Shown: in pieces, positions 24,819 to 34,244 of the stretch
How positions within the stretch are numbered: the stretch's first letter is position 1
Layout of the letters: each line of letters begins with the position of its first letter
DNA from: JAJDXO01 sp965221855
Lineage (GTDB): Bacteria > Pseudomonadota > Alphaproteobacteria > Rhodospirillales > UBA2165
Assembly (NCBI GenBank): GCA_965221855.1
Contig: CBDCSV010000005.1
Coordinates: 1-64,000 of the forward strand
Direction of reading: 5' to 3'
Length of the DNA: 64,000 nt
The notes under the pieces: model-generated
Database searches by the model: none
What the model was told of the DNA's origin: nothing
What the model saw: only the letters and a program-made list of their open reading frames with translations
Made by a program: the position numbers and the translations under genes

Positions 24819-26399
24819 ATGGATTTAGCTATTTCACGTCACAAACTTAAGCTGTCACTGCTTGCCGGTGTTGCGGCGGCGGTTGCGTTTGCCGCCGGTG
24901 ATGTCGCGGCCCAGGACCAGCCGGTCAAAGGCGGCAAACTCACCGTTCACATCAACCGCGATATCGGCGGGTTTGATCACATCAAGGTGCCGCAGGGCGG
25001 TATGGGCCGTTATCAAGTGCTTTGGGCGGTGCACGAGCGCTTGTTCGAGCTCGACGCAGGGGGAAATCCGGTGCCGCGACTCGCCGTCAAGGCAAGCCCC
25101 AGCGATAACTTCAAAACCTGGCGGGTCGAACTCCGGAAGGGTGTGAAGTTCTCGAACGGCGAGGAACTGACCTCCGAAGCCTATACCCATCACTTCGCAC
25201 GGCTGCTGGGGAGCGGTCTCGCGGGCCGGTTCAAGGCCCAGCTCGGCTCCAACCTTCAGAAGGTGACCGGGCCCGGCAAGCACACGGTGGAGTTCCAGTT
25301 CGCCGAACCAAATCTGGCGTTCATCGAGGCCATGGCCACCGGCGGCAACTACATTTGGTACCTGAACGCGCCGGGCTTCGCCAAGAAGAACGAAAAGGAT
25401 CCGAACTACAACCGGATGTCGGCGGGTGCCGGCGCCTACATGGTCAAGGAGTGGGTTCCCGGCAAGGGCGTGACCTTGGTCAAAAACCCCAACTACAGGA
25501 ATCCCAAGGAACAGCACCTTGACGAAATTTTCTACCGCATCACCACCGGGCCGGAAACGGCGGCGGCGTGGAACGCGTTTGCGGCGGGTGATCTCGATGT
25601 CATGTGGTCGCTGAACGGGTCCGGCCTGGCCCGTGCCCGCAAGGAAGGCGACAAGTACAACATCGCCAATGGACATCGCGGTCAGTTGCACATGTCGATC
25701 AATTTCCAGACCATCCATAAGCCGCTCGAGGACAACAGGGTTCGTCTCGCGTTGGCCCACGCGATCGACCGCAAGGCGATTATCAAGATCGTCGGCCGCA
25801 ATGCCCCGACCTTCGCCGATCAATCCTTCCCGCCGGGCAGCAAGTGGTTCTGCGACAATATCGCCTATCCGGAGTTCAACCCGGAGAAAGCGAAGAAGCT
25901 GCTTGCCGAGTTCGGCCAGCCCGTACCCGTACTGCCCATTTGGACGCTGAACATCCCTGCGATGCGCAAGACCGCCGAGATCATTCAGGCCATGTGGAAG
26001 AAGGTGGGCGTCGAATCCGAGCTCAAGGTCGGCGGCCGCGGCCCGACCGGCGTGGTGTTCAAGATCGTGAAGGGCGAGACCCCGACCTGGGCCAATCCGC
26101 GCGGTTCCCTGGTTCACCCGACGGTGTTCAATATGGACCTGCACTCGCAGAGCAAAAACAATATCTGGCGCATCAAATCGCCGAAGCTGGATGCGGCGAT
26201 TGCCAAGGTCCGTGCCGCGCGCACCGACGCCGAGATCAAGGCCGCCCACTGCGCGTTCGAGCAGGCCAAGACGGAAGTGGTGCCCTACATGCCCATCCAG
26301 TACGCGCCGAACGCCATTATGGCGCAGAAGCACGTGGGCGGTGTGGTGCCGCCTCACGATCCGTTGCTCGGATATCATCGTTTCTGGCGCAAAAAATAG
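24819..26399 (+). CDS. ABC transporter substrate-binding protein, family 5 (paralogue 1)
   Basis: 526 residues. The signal peptide (about 1-31, hydrophobic LSLLAGVAAAVAFAAG, ending DVAAQ) exports it to the periplasm. GGKLTVHINRDIGGFDHIK starts the mature protein; WRVELRKGVKFSNGEELT, ALAHAIDRKAIIKIV and DQSFPPGSKWFC are typical of the peptide/nickel/opine SBP family. The ligand is unknown. No permease or ATPase of the Opp/Dpp type is present within the window. It has its own candidate promoter and a strong terminator, separate from the paralogue that follows. Confidence 0.9.
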   Translation: MDLAISRHKLKLSLLAGVAAAVAFAAGDVAAQDQPVKGGKLTVHINRDIGGFDHIKVPQGGMGRYQVLWAVHERLFELDAGGNPVPRLAVKASPSDNFKTWRVELRKGVKFSNGEELTSEAYTHHFARLLGSGLAGRFKAQLGSNLQKVTGPGKHTVEFQFAEPNLAFIEAMATGGNYIWYLNAPGFAKKNEKDPNYNRMSAGAGAYMVKEWVPGKGVTLVKNPNYRNPKEQHLDEIFYRITTGPETAAAWNAFAAGDLDVMWSLNGSGLARARKEGDKYNIANGHRGQLHMSINFQTIHKPLEDNRVRLALAHAIDRKAIIKIVGRNAPTFADQSFPPGSKWFCDNIAYPEFNPEKAKKLLAEFGQPVPVLPIWTLNIPAMRKTAEIIQAMWKKVGVESELKVGGRGPTGVVFKIVKGETPTWANPRGSLVHPTVFNMDLHSQSKNNIWRIKSPKLDAAIAKVRAARTDAEIKAAHCAFEQAKTEVVPYMPIQYAPNAIMAQKHVGGVVPPHDPLLGYHRFWRKK

Positions 26400-26420
26400 C
26401 CGAACCACGTTGTGAGACGA

Positions 26421-26457
26421 CGGGGCCCGCGCCGTTCGGCGCGGGCCCCGTTTTTTT
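26421..26457 (+). terminator. intrinsic terminator after binding protein 1
   Basis: A perfect 13-bp stem (26421-26433 with 26438-26450), loop GTTC, followed by seven T (26451-26457). It lies 21 bp after the stop codon of the first solute-binding protein. Confidence 0.93.
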
Positions 26458-26490
26458 GCCGTTTGCCCACCGGATCATGCTGCGGAAATT

Positions 26491-26519
26491 TTGACTTGAA
26501 TAAGAGTGTTTCGTAGGGT
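26491..26519 (+). promoter_or_regulatory. candidate promoter for binding protein 2
   Basis: TTGACT (26491-26496), 17-bp spacer, TAGGGT (26514-26519). It lies between the terminator of paralogue 1 and the start of paralogue 2 at 26615, so the second binding protein is probably transcribed separately. Confidence 0.4.
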
Positions 26520-26614
26520 TTTTTCTCGTTTCGGGGTGTCGCCTGTCATCGAAACACCGGGAAGCAATCGACGCAGAACAACAAGCAAGCGTCATTCATT
26601 TATGGGAGTTCTTT

Positions 26615-28213
26615 ATGCCGACAATTACACGATCCATGGGTTTCAAGGCGCTGCTTGCCGGCTCGGCGGCGGCCATTGCCTTGGCCGTTGCCGCGACCGG
26701 CGCCGTCGGTCAGGAGCAGCCGGCCAAAGGCGGCAAACTGACGGTTCATATCAACCGTGATATCGGTGGGTTCGACCACATCAAGGTGCCGCAGGGCGGC
26801 ATGGGCCGGTATCAGGTCCTCAATGCGGTTCACGACAAGCTGTTCGAAAAGGATGCCGATGGCAAGATCGTGCCCAAGCTGGCCGTCAAGGCGACGGCGG
26901 CCGACGATTTCAAGCGTTGGCGGGTCGAGCTGCGCAAGGGTGTGAAGTTTGCCCCGCACGCGGCCAATCCCGCGGAAGAACTGACCGCCGAGGCCTATGT
27001 CCATCACTGGAACCGCCTGCTGGGCAGCAGCTTGGCCGGCCGTTTCCGGGCGCAATTGGGCTCCAACCTTCAAAAGGTCGTGGCGATCGACAAGCACACC
27101 GTCGAATTCCAGTTCGGCGAACCGAATCTGGCCTTCCGCGACGTGATGGCGGACGGCGGTATCTACGTTTGGTTCACCAACGCACCGAGCTTCGCCAAGA
27201 AGTTCCAGGACGACCCGAACTATAACCGCATGTCCGCCGGCGCCGGTCCCTACATGGTCAAGGAGTGGGTACCGGGCAAGGGCGTGACTCTGGTCAAGAA
27301 TCCGAACTACTGGGATCCCGGTTCGCAGCATCTGGACGAGATTTTCTATCGCATCACCACCGGACCCGAGACCGCGGCGGCATGGAATGCCTTCGCGGCA
27401 GGCGATCTGGATGTGATGTGGTCGTTGAACGGCTCCGGCTTGGCGCGCGCCCGCAAGGAAGGCGACAAGTTCAATATCGCCAACGGCACGCGCGGCCAGT
27501 TGCATTTCTCGATCAACTTCCAGGCCAGCCATCCGCCGCTCGAAGATGTCCGGGTACGCCGCGCGCTGGCCCACGCCATCGACCGCAAGGCGATCATCCG
27601 GATCGTCGGCCGGAACTCCCCGATCTTCGCCGATCAGTCGTTCCCGCCCGGTTCACCGTGGCACTGCGAGGGGATCGCTTATCCCGAGTTCAATGTCGAG
27701 AAGGCCAAGGCGCTGCTGGCCGACTTCGGCAAGCCGGTGCCGAAGATCGAGATTTGGACGCTGAACATTCCGTCCTTCCGCAAGACCATCGAGATAATTC
27801 AGGCCATGTGGAAGAAGGTCGGCGTCGAAAGCGAGATCAAGGTCGGCGGGCGCGGGCCCACCGGTGTGGTCTTCAAGATCGTCAAGGGTGAGACTCCGGC
27901 GTGGATGAACCCGCGCGGGCCGCTGATCCATCCGACGGTGTTCAACATGGATCTGCATTCCAAGCACAAGAACAATATCTGGCGGATCAATTCGCCGAAG
28001 CTGGATGCGGCCATCGCCAAGGTAAAGGCGGCGCGGGGCGATGCGGAAGTAAAGGCCGCGCACTGCGCCTTCGAGAAGGCGAAGACGGAAGTGGTGGCCT
28101 ACATGCCGTTCCAATATGCGCCTGCCGCCATGATGGCCCAGAAGCATGTGGGCGGGGTTCGCAGGCCGAACGACGCCAATTTCGGCTATCACCGCCTGTG
28201 GCGCATGAAATAG
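26615..28213 (+). CDS. ABC transporter substrate-binding protein, family 5 (paralogue 2)
   Basis: 532 residues, strongly similar to the preceding gene along its whole length (for example the shared GGKLTVHINRDIGGFDHIK and the AEIIQAMWKKVGVE-type block), so a tandem duplication. The signal peptide is MPTITRSMGFKALLAGSAAA and following, ending about residue 32. It differs by a short insertion (KFAPHAANPAEELT) and by scattered substitutions in the ligand-facing region. It keeps no permease partner nearby. The start ATG has GGGAG upstream. Confidence 0.9.
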   Translation: MPTITRSMGFKALLAGSAAAIALAVAATGAVGQEQPAKGGKLTVHINRDIGGFDHIKVPQGGMGRYQVLNAVHDKLFEKDADGKIVPKLAVKATAADDFKRWRVELRKGVKFAPHAANPAEELTAEAYVHHWNRLLGSSLAGRFRAQLGSNLQKVVAIDKHTVEFQFGEPNLAFRDVMADGGIYVWFTNAPSFAKKFQDDPNYNRMSAGAGPYMVKEWVPGKGVTLVKNPNYWDPGSQHLDEIFYRITTGPETAAAWNAFAAGDLDVMWSLNGSGLARARKEGDKFNIANGTRGQLHFSINFQASHPPLEDVRVRRALAHAIDRKAIIRIVGRNSPIFADQSFPPGSPWHCEGIAYPEFNVEKAKALLADFGKPVPKIEIWTLNIPSFRKTIEIIQAMWKKVGVESEIKVGGRGPTGVVFKIVKGETPAWMNPRGPLIHPTVFNMDLHSKHKNNIWRINSPKLDAAIAKVKAARGDAEVKAAHCAFEKAKTEVVAYMPFQYAPAAMMAQKHVGGVRRPNDANFGYHRLWRMK

Positions 28214-28235
28214 CCGGCAATCACGCTGAATTCGG

Positions 28236-28264
28236 AAACGCCCGGGTCTCCGCCCGGGCGTTTT
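28236..28264 (+). terminator. intrinsic terminator after binding protein 2
   Basis: AAACGCCCGGG (28236-28246) pairs with CCCGGGCGTTT (28253-28263), loop TCTCCG, ending in TTTT. It lies 23 bp after the stop codon. Confidence 0.9.
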
Positions 28265-28285
28265 CACGTTCAACTGGCGGTTCCC

Positions 28286-28687
28286 TCAGTCCATCTTGTA
28301 GCGGCCGCTGGAATAGGTGAGGTCGACCATGACCCGGCCTTCGTTCAGCAGCCACGGCCGGATCGTATAGTCCCGCGCGCCGCTGGCGTGCATGGGATCC
28401 GAATCCGCGATCTTCGTGGCCTCTTCCAGGCTGTCGGCGCGGATGATCACCATACCCTCGCCGCCCCATTCGTCCCCCGCATCGTTGGGGAACGGACCCG
28501 CGCCGAACATGATGCCCTTGGCTTCCAACTCGCCCTGAAACGCGAGGTGCTCCTCCAGGGTTTCGAAGATGGCCTCCATGCCGCCGGTCGGCCTGGTGAA
28601 CACGACATAGAGTTCCTTGGCCAACAATCCCTTGTCCCGGCACATGCCGACGAGTCCCTGCCAGCTCAGGTCGGGTGCGTCTGCCAT
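28286..28687 (-). CDS. YciI-like protein
   Basis: 133 residues. The C-terminal about 95 residues match the YciI/YCII fold (LYVVFTRPTGGMEAIFETLEE, HLAFQGELEAKGIMFGAGPF and GMVIIRADSLEEATKIADSDP). The conserved His-Asp pair of the family is represented by His67 in EEHLAF and the Asp in ADSDPMH. YciI-type proteins include chloromuconolactone-dehalogenating-like enzymes; activity here is unknown, but the fold fits a catabolic setting. It is divergent from the TAXI gene. Confidence 0.82.
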   Translation of the reverse strand: MADAPDLSWQGLVGMCRDKGLLAKELYVVFTRPTGGMEAIFETLEEHLAFQGELEAKGIMFGAGPFPNDAGDEWGGEGMVIIRADSLEEATKIADSDPMHASGARDYTIRPWLLNEGRVMVDLTYSSGRYKMD

Positions 28688-28816
28688 TCATTCCTCCTTG
28701 ATTGAGTATGAAATTCACGGCGGTCATCATGGCGAGCAGGCCGGTGATGAACAATCCAATTCCTCATCGGCGGATGAAGCCCATATGCAGGAAACGGATC
28801 ACGATCAATTTTTTCT

Positions 28817-28845
28817 TTGACTCGATTTCCGGCTCGGCCTTCAAT
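28817..28845 (+). promoter_or_regulatory. candidate promoter for the TAXI-TRAP operon
   Basis: TTGACT (28817-28822), 17-bp spacer, TTCAAT (28840-28845), about 57 bp upstream of the TAXI start codon. The match is 5/6 and 4/6 to the sigma-70 consensus. Confidence 0.45.
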
Positions 28846-28902
28846 CAACGATGAAAAGAGATGGGCCGCCGTCATGAAGGTGCCCAAACCGGGGAGGTAT
28901 CC

Positions 28903-29871
28903 ATGATCAAATATTTGTTGGCGGCCGGTGCCGCCACGACGCTCGTCATTGGCGCCGGTGCTCACGCGCAGACGCTGGGTATCGGCACGTCCGGGCCAGG
29001 CGCCCTGACCCACGGGGTGGGCTCCGCCATCGCCAAGGTCGTGTCCGAAAAGTCGGGGATGCAGATGCGGGTGCGTCCGTCCGGCGGATCGAGCATCTAC
29101 GTCCCGGCGATGAATGCCGGCGATTTGGAGTTCGCGCTCACCAGCCACCTGGAAGCGCGCTTCGCCTATACGGGCAAGGTGATCTACAACAAGGCCCACG
29201 AGAACGTTCGGGTCGTTGCCCGGCTCCGGCCATTGGCCGTCGGTTTCTTCGTCCAAAAGGATTCGCCGGTGCAGAAGTTCACCGACCTGAAGGGCAAGCG
29301 GCTGGCCTACGGCTATACGACGCAGAAAATCGTCGGCCATCTGATCGACGCCCACCTGGCCAACCACAACATGACCGTTGCCGACATCAAGCCGGTGCGG
29401 GTGCCCAACGTGCTGAGGGGGGCGGACGAGTTCTCCCGCGGCCGGGCCGATGCCCTGTTCTTCGCCGTGGCTTCGGGCAAGGTGCGGGAGGTCAACGCCA
29501 AGGTGGGCGGGCTCCGGCTGCTGCCGCTCGACGCGTCGCCCGAGGGCATGGCCCGGCTGCGCAAATGGGTGCCCGTCGCCTACGTGCACACCGAGCGGCC
29601 CCGCAAGGGTCAGCCCGGCGTTACCCAGCCGACCCAGATCATGGGATACGATTTGATCCTGATCGCCAATTCAGGCGTGCCCAACAAGACCGTCGGCGCG
29701 GTGATGAAGGCCCTGGCCGGGAACAAGAAGGACCTGGTGGCCTCGTTCCGCGGTCTGGTGCTGTTCAATCCGAAGAAGATGACCGCCACCAAGGGTCTGT
29801 CCGCGCTCAAATATCATCCGGGCGCCATCGAGTTCTTCCAAGCGACGGGGCAGTGGCCGCCTAAGTCCTAA
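28903..29871 (+). CDS. TAXI family TRAP transporter solute-binding protein
   Basis: 322 residues from ATG 28903, which has GGGGAGG at 28891-28897. The signal peptide MIKYLLAAGAATTLVIGAGA ends near HAQ. Mature protein: LGIGTSGPGALTHGVGSAIA, MRVRPSGGSSIYVPAMNAGD and LKGKRLAYGYTTQKI, all TAXI-type blocks. It captures a carboxylate-type ligand in the periplasm for the fused permease that follows 5 bp later; identity of the ligand is unknown. Confidence 0.92.
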   Translation: MIKYLLAAGAATTLVIGAGAHAQTLGIGTSGPGALTHGVGSAIAKVVSEKSGMQMRVRPSGGSSIYVPAMNAGDLEFALTSHLEARFAYTGKVIYNKAHENVRVVARLRPLAVGFFVQKDSPVQKFTDLKGKRLAYGYTTQKIVGHLIDAHLANHNMTVADIKPVRVPNVLRGADEFSRGRADALFFAVASGKVREVNAKVGGLRLLPLDASPEGMARLRKWVPVAYVHTERPRKGQPGVTQPTQIMGYDLILIANSGVPNKTVGAVMKALAGNKKDLVASFRGLVLFNPKKMTATKGLSALKYHPGAIEFFQATGQWPPKS

Positions 29872-29876
29872 GGGCC

Positions 29877-31817
29877 TTGGCGGACGAACTGGAGATTGGC
29901 GAGAAACCGCGGCTGGCATCGCCGGCCGCGGTTCGCTTTGTCGCCGTATTCGCGACTCTGCTCACCCTCGGCGCCATCGGCTGGGCGCTCAATGTTTACG
30001 ACACCTATTTGGGGCTCGAGCTCTACACCGAGCAATATCTCGGCGGCATGCTGACCCTCGCCCTGCCGCTGGTGTTCATCACCCAGCCGGCGAAGCGCAA
30101 GACGGCCCGCCTCCGCGTGCCCTGGTACGACCTGGCCGCCGCGGCGGCGGCGCTCCTATCGGCGGGCTACATGGCGTGGAAGTTCCCGGTACTGGCCGAG
30201 GCGGTCGTCGAGCGCCCGCTGGACGGCATGATCGCCGGGTTGGCCGTCATCCTGCTGGTGCTCGAAGGGCTGAGGCGGACCACCGGCAACGTGCTCTTCG
30301 GCCTGGTGATCATCTTCCTGGCCCTTGCGCTCGTCGGACACCTGATCCCCGGCGAACTGGCCGGACGTCCGCTGGCCTGGGACAAGCTCGCCTACTATCT
30401 CGCCTGGGATCCGACCGCGATCCTGGGAACGCCGATGATCATCGTGACCACGGTGGTCACCGCCTTCGTTTTCTTCGGCAACGTGCTGTTCAAATCGGGC
30501 GGGTCGCGGTTCTTCACCGAGATCTCCATGGTGCTCATGGGGCGCTACAGGGGCGGGCCGGCGAAAATCTCCGTGTTCGCCTCCGGGCTCTTCGGGTCGA
30601 TCTCGGGAAGCGTCGTCTCGAATGTCGTGTCCACCGGGGTCATCACCATCCCCCTGATGCGCAACGGCGGTTACAAGGCGCACGACGCCGGCGCCATCGA
30701 GGCGACGGCCTCCACCGGCGGCCAGCTGATGCCGCCGATCATGGGGGTCGCCGCCTTCCTGATGGCCGACTTCCTGCAGATTCCCTATGCCTCGGTGGTG
30801 CTGGCCGCGCTGATCCCGGCGATCCTCTATTACGTGGCGCTATTCGTTCAGGCCGACCTGGAAGCCGCCCGCAGCGGCATCGACCGGGTCGCGGCCGAGG
30901 ATATCCCCAACGGCTGGCAGGTCTTGAAGGCGGGATGGTTCTTCCCGCTGCCGTTCGCCGTTCTGATCGTCGCGCTGTTCTGGTGGAACTTCTCGCCCGA
31001 ACTGTCGGCGCTGTCGTCGGCGGCGGTCATCATCGCTACGGCCATGGTGCTCGGCTACAAGGGCAAGCGGCTGGGCATTGTCGATCTCCTGGACGCGCTC
31101 CGGGCGACTGGCATGGCGGTGCTCAACATCGTCATGATCGGCGCGGCGGCCGGGATCATCATCGGCGTCCTGAATATTTCCGGCCTCGGCTTCGGGCTCA
31201 CCCTGTTTCTGGTCAAGCTGGGCGGCGGCAATCTGATCGTCATGCTGCTGCTGGCCGCGGTGATCTGCATCGTTCTCGGCATGGGCATGCCGACCATCGG
31301 CGTCTATCTGCTGCTCGCGACCCTCGTCGCGCCGTCATTGGTCGAGGTCGGCGTGGCGCCTATCGCGGCGCACCTGTTCATTCTCTATTTCGGCATGATG
31401 TCGATGATCACGCCGCCGGTGGCCATCGCCGCCTTCGCCGCCGCGACCCTGACGAACTCCGATCCCATGCGCACGGGCTTCGCCGCCATGCGTTTCGGCT
31501 GGCTCGCTTTCGTCATTCCCTTCCTGTTCATCGCCTCGCCGAGCCTGCTGATGGAGGGGAGCGCCGTGGAGGTCGGGCTCGCGTTCGTTACCGCGCTCGG
31601 CGGGGTGTGGCTGGTATCCATCGGCTTGATGGGCCACTTGTTCCGGCCGATTGGCGCGGTTTTCCGCATCCTCTACATGGCCGCCGGCCTGGCGCTTCTG
31701 TTTCCCGCCGGGGCCGGCGCCTGGGGCGCGCAATCGGATATTGCCGGCGCGGTCGTCGGCGCCCTGCTGGTCCTTCGCGAGCTGATCATCCGGCGAAATG
31801 CTTCACGGCCCGCCTGA
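29877..31817 (+). CDS. TRAP transporter permease, fused small and large membrane subunits
   Basis: 646 residues, starting at TTG 29877 with AAGGG upstream, 5 bp after the TAXI gene. The N-terminal part (about 20-170) has the four helices of the small DctQ-like subunit; the rest is the DctM-like transport domain with many membrane helices. ASGLFGSISGSVVSNVVSTG and the STGGQLMPPIMGVAAF loop are DctM family blocks, and GMGMPTIGVYLLLA lies in a later repeat. Such fusions normally pair with TAXI binding proteins, as here. A sodium-coupled uptake mechanism is expected from the family. Confidence 0.93.
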   Translation: MADELEIGEKPRLASPAAVRFVAVFATLLTLGAIGWALNVYDTYLGLELYTEQYLGGMLTLALPLVFITQPAKRKTARLRVPWYDLAAAAAALLSAGYMAWKFPVLAEAVVERPLDGMIAGLAVILLVLEGLRRTTGNVLFGLVIIFLALALVGHLIPGELAGRPLAWDKLAYYLAWDPTAILGTPMIIVTTVVTAFVFFGNVLFKSGGSRFFTEISMVLMGRYRGGPAKISVFASGLFGSISGSVVSNVVSTGVITIPLMRNGGYKAHDAGAIEATASTGGQLMPPIMGVAAFLMADFLQIPYASVVLAALIPAILYYVALFVQADLEAARSGIDRVAAEDIPNGWQVLKAGWFFPLPFAVLIVALFWWNFSPELSALSSAAVIIATAMVLGYKGKRLGIVDLLDALRATGMAVLNIVMIGAAAGIIIGVLNISGLGFGLTLFLVKLGGGNLIVMLLLAAVICIVLGMGMPTIGVYLLLATLVAPSLVEVGVAPIAAHLFILYFGMMSMITPPVAIAAFAAATLTNSDPMRTGFAAMRFGWLAFVIPFLFIASPSLLMEGSAVEVGLAFVTALGGVWLVSIGLMGHLFRPIGAVFRILYMAAGLALLFPAGAGAWGAQSDIAGAVVGALLVLRELIIRRNASRPA

Positions 31818-31890
31818 TCGGACCTGTATGTCAATTTGATGCTGGGCATGGGCGGCCTTTGACTTACGAGTGCCATCCCCGCACTACGGA

Positions 31891-31918
31891 GTGACCCGCC
31901 CATGACATTGGATATAAT
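31891..31918 (+). promoter_or_regulatory. candidate promoter of the Liv-type ABC operon
   Basis: A perfect TATAAT at 31913-31918 is preceded at 16 bp by GTGACC (31891-31896). The predicted start of transcription would leave a leader of about 25 nt before the GTG of the first ABC gene. Confidence 0.5.
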
Positions 31919-31951
31919 TCCGGGAAGGCTGGCCGAAACAGGGAGACCAGG

Positions 31952-32674
31952 GTGCCGCTTCTCAGCGTCGAGAATCTTGGCAAGAGCTTCGGGTCACTGC
32001 AGGTGATCAATTCCTTCTTCCTTCATTTGGAGGAAGGGGAGGCGTTGGGAATCATCGGTCCGAACGGGGCCGGCAAGTCGACGCTGTTCAATCTGATTAC
32101 GGGCACGCTCAGCAGCGATCAGGGCGCTATCACCTATGACGGGCGGGACATTACCAGGGCCTCGGCTTTCGACCGATGCCGGGCGGGTATCAGCCGGTCC
32201 TACCAAATCCCCCATCCCTTCGGCGGCATGACCGTATTCGAAAACCTGCTCGTCGGCGCGGCCTTCGGCGGCGGCGACAGCGAAGCCGAGAGCACCGACC
32301 ATTGCGCCGCGATCCTCGAACGCACCGGGCTTGCGTCCAAGGCCAATGCGCTTGCCGGTTCCCTGACGCTTCTGGAGCGCAAGCGGCTCGAACTCGCACG
32401 CGCCCTCGCCACCAAGCCGCGGGTGCTTCTGCTGGACGAAATCGCCGGCGGCCTGACCGAGCCCGAGGTGGTCGATCTGTTGGCGACCATCAACGGCATA
32501 CGCGCGGAAAACATGTCGATCATCTGGATCGAGCATATCGTTCATGCGCTGCTTTCCGTGGTCGACCGGCTGATCGTCATCAATTTCGGCGAAAAGCTCG
32601 ATGACGGCGACCCCGAGGCGGTGATCAATTCGCCCGAGGTGCAAAAGGTCTATATGGGGATCTCGGTCGAATGA
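31952..32674 (+). CDS. branched-chain amino acid-type ABC transporter ATP-binding protein (LivG-like)
   Basis: 240 residues, GTG start with GGGAGACCAG upstream. Walker A is GPNGAGKST, Walker B VLLLDEIAGGL and the switch His is in WIEHIVHAL. The usual LSGGQ-type signature is replaced by LAGSLTLLERKRLELARAL; this variant also occurs, as far as I recall, in other LivG-like proteins. The gene overlaps the next ATPase gene by 4 bp (ATGA). The operon has both ATPases and both permeases but no solute-binding protein. Confidence 0.9.
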   Translation: MPLLSVENLGKSFGSLQVINSFFLHLEEGEALGIIGPNGAGKSTLFNLITGTLSSDQGAITYDGRDITRASAFDRCRAGISRSYQIPHPFGGMTVFENLLVGAAFGGGDSEAESTDHCAAILERTGLASKANALAGSLTLLERKRLELARALATKPRVLLLDEIAGGLTEPEVVDLLATINGIRAENMSIIWIEHIVHALLSVVDRLIVINFGEKLDDGDPEAVINSPEVQKVYMGISVE

Positions 32675-33375
32675 GCCTTCTAGCGGTCAGAAATCTCACC
32701 GCCTTTTACGGCGATTTCCAGGCTCTGTTCGGGATCGATTTTTCCCTCGACGAGGGCGAAACGGTGGCCGTGATCGGCGCCAACGGCGCCGGGAAATCCA
32801 CGTTCCTCCGCTCGGTCACCGGGCTGGTCAAATACGCGGCGGATGAATTCACCTATGACGGCCGGTCGATCGCCGGGCGCAAGGCATCGGATATCCCGGG
32901 TCTCGGCATCGCCATGGTGCCCGAGGGCCGAAAGCTGTTTCCCAGCCTGTCGGTCGAGGAAAACCTCGTGATCGGCGGCTACGACGGCCGTCCCGGCACG
33001 TGGTCCCTGGACCGGGTCTACGGGATGTTCCCGCGCCTGAAGGAGCGGCGCGACAATCCGGGCACCGCGCTGTCGGGCGGCGAACAGCAGATGGTCGCCA
33101 TCGGCCGGGCGTTGATGGCCAACCCGAAACTCCTGCTCTGCGACGAACTGTCCCTTGGCCTGGCGCCCATCATCATCAAGGACATCTACGAATCCGTCCC
33201 CGCCATCAAGGCCGAGGGCGTTTCCCTGTTGATTGTCGAGCAGGATATCAACCAGGCCCTCGACGTCGCCGACCGGGTCTATTGCTTTCAGGAGGGGCGG
33301 ATTTCCCTGGAAGGCGACCCGGCGCGGATGAGCCGCGACGACATCGCCAACGCCTATCTGGGGAAATCCCAATGA
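32671..33375 (+). CDS. branched-chain amino acid-type ABC transporter ATP-binding protein (LivF-like)
   Basis: 234 residues. Walker A GANGAGKST, signature ALSGGEQQMVAIGRAL and Walker B LLLCDELSLGLAP are complete. SIAGRKASDIPGLGIAMVPEGRKLFPSLSV-type spacing (the VPEGR block) is typical of LivF. It is translationally coupled to both neighbours by ATGA overlaps. Confidence 0.93.
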   Translation: MSLLAVRNLTAFYGDFQALFGIDFSLDEGETVAVIGANGAGKSTFLRSVTGLVKYAADEFTYDGRSIAGRKASDIPGLGIAMVPEGRKLFPSLSVEENLVIGGYDGRPGTWSLDRVYGMFPRLKERRDNPGTALSGGEQQMVAIGRALMANPKLLLCDELSLGLAPIIIKDIYESVPAIKAEGVSLLIVEQDINQALDVADRVYCFQEGRISLEGDPARMSRDDIANAYLGKSQ

Positions 33376-34244
33376 TCGAGTGGGTGAACTCCATTCTCCA
33401 GGGCGTGCTGACGGGCGGTCTCTATGCCCTGTTCGCCACCGGCCTTGCGATCATCTTCGGGGTCATGCGGCTGGTGAACATCACCCATGGCGATTTCATC
33501 GTCCTGGCGGCCTTTGTCGCCCTGGTCGTGGTGGAGGGCACCGGCGTCGGACCGTTTGTCAGCCTGATCGCGGTTATCCCGATCATGGCGGTGTTCGGCT
33601 ACGTCCTGCAGCGGGGTGTGCTGAACCCGACATTGGGTCCCGACCTGCTGCCCCCCTTGTTGGTCACTTTCGGGCTTTCCATCGTCATCCAGAATTTGCT
33701 GCTGGAGGTTTTCTCCGCCGATTCCCAGCGCCTGAAGATTGGCGCGTTCGAGACCCTCAGCATCAATCTCACCGAGAATCTCGCCGTCGGAGTGTTCCCC
33801 CTGATCATCTTCGCGACCGCGGTCGTACTGATCTTCGCCATTCAGGTGGTGTTCAACCGGACCAGTTTGGGCCGGGCGTTCCGCGCCACCTCGGACGATC
33901 CGGTGACGGCGAAATTGATGGGGATCGACCACCGCCACGTCTATGGCCTGGCCATGGCGCTGGCCCTGGTGCTGGTCGCCATCGCCGGCGTGTTTCTCGG
34001 GGTGCGCACCAATTTCGATCCGTCGGTCGGACCGTCGCGTCTGCTGTTTGCCTTCGAAGCCGTGATCATGGGCGGCCTCGGATCCCTCTGGGGAACCCTG
34101 GCCGGCGGGATTATCCTGGGCGTCGCCCAGAACATCGGCGCGAAGATCGATCCCGGATTTCAGATTCTCGCCGGCCATATCGCTTTCCTGGTCGTACTCG
34201 CCGTCCGGCCAAACGGCCTGTTCCCGAGGACCCGCGATGACTGA
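33372..34244 (+). CDS. branched-chain amino acid-type ABC transporter permease (LivH-like)
   Basis: 290 residues from ATG 33372, which overlaps the LivF-like stop. It starts MIEWVNSILQGVLTGGLYAL and has about eight hydrophobic helices. The conserved LAIIFGVMRLVNITHGDF, GRAFRATSDDPVTAKLMGID coupling loop and VIMGGLGSLWGTLAGG blocks identify the family. The ligand cannot be assigned, because this family also transports amides, urea and aromatic acids. Confidence 0.93.
   Translation: MIEWVNSILQGVLTGGLYALFATGLAIIFGVMRLVNITHGDFIVLAAFVALVVVEGTGVGPFVSLIAVIPIMAVFGYVLQRGVLNPTLGPDLLPPLLVTFGLSIVIQNLLLEVFSADSQRLKIGAFETLSINLTENLAVGVFPLIIFATAVVLIFAIQVVFNRTSLGRAFRATSDDPVTAKLMGIDHRHVYGLAMALALVLVAIAGVFLGVRTNFDPSVGPSRLLFAFEAVIMGGLGSLWGTLAGGIILGVAQNIGAKIDPGFQILAGHIAFLVVLAVRPNGLFPRTRDD

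Noticed and set aside
28721..28860. Start of the TAXI protein at an upstream ATG (28861)
   Set aside because: It would put 14 charged residues before the signal peptide; ATG 28903 has a strong GGGGAGG and a normal signal sequence.
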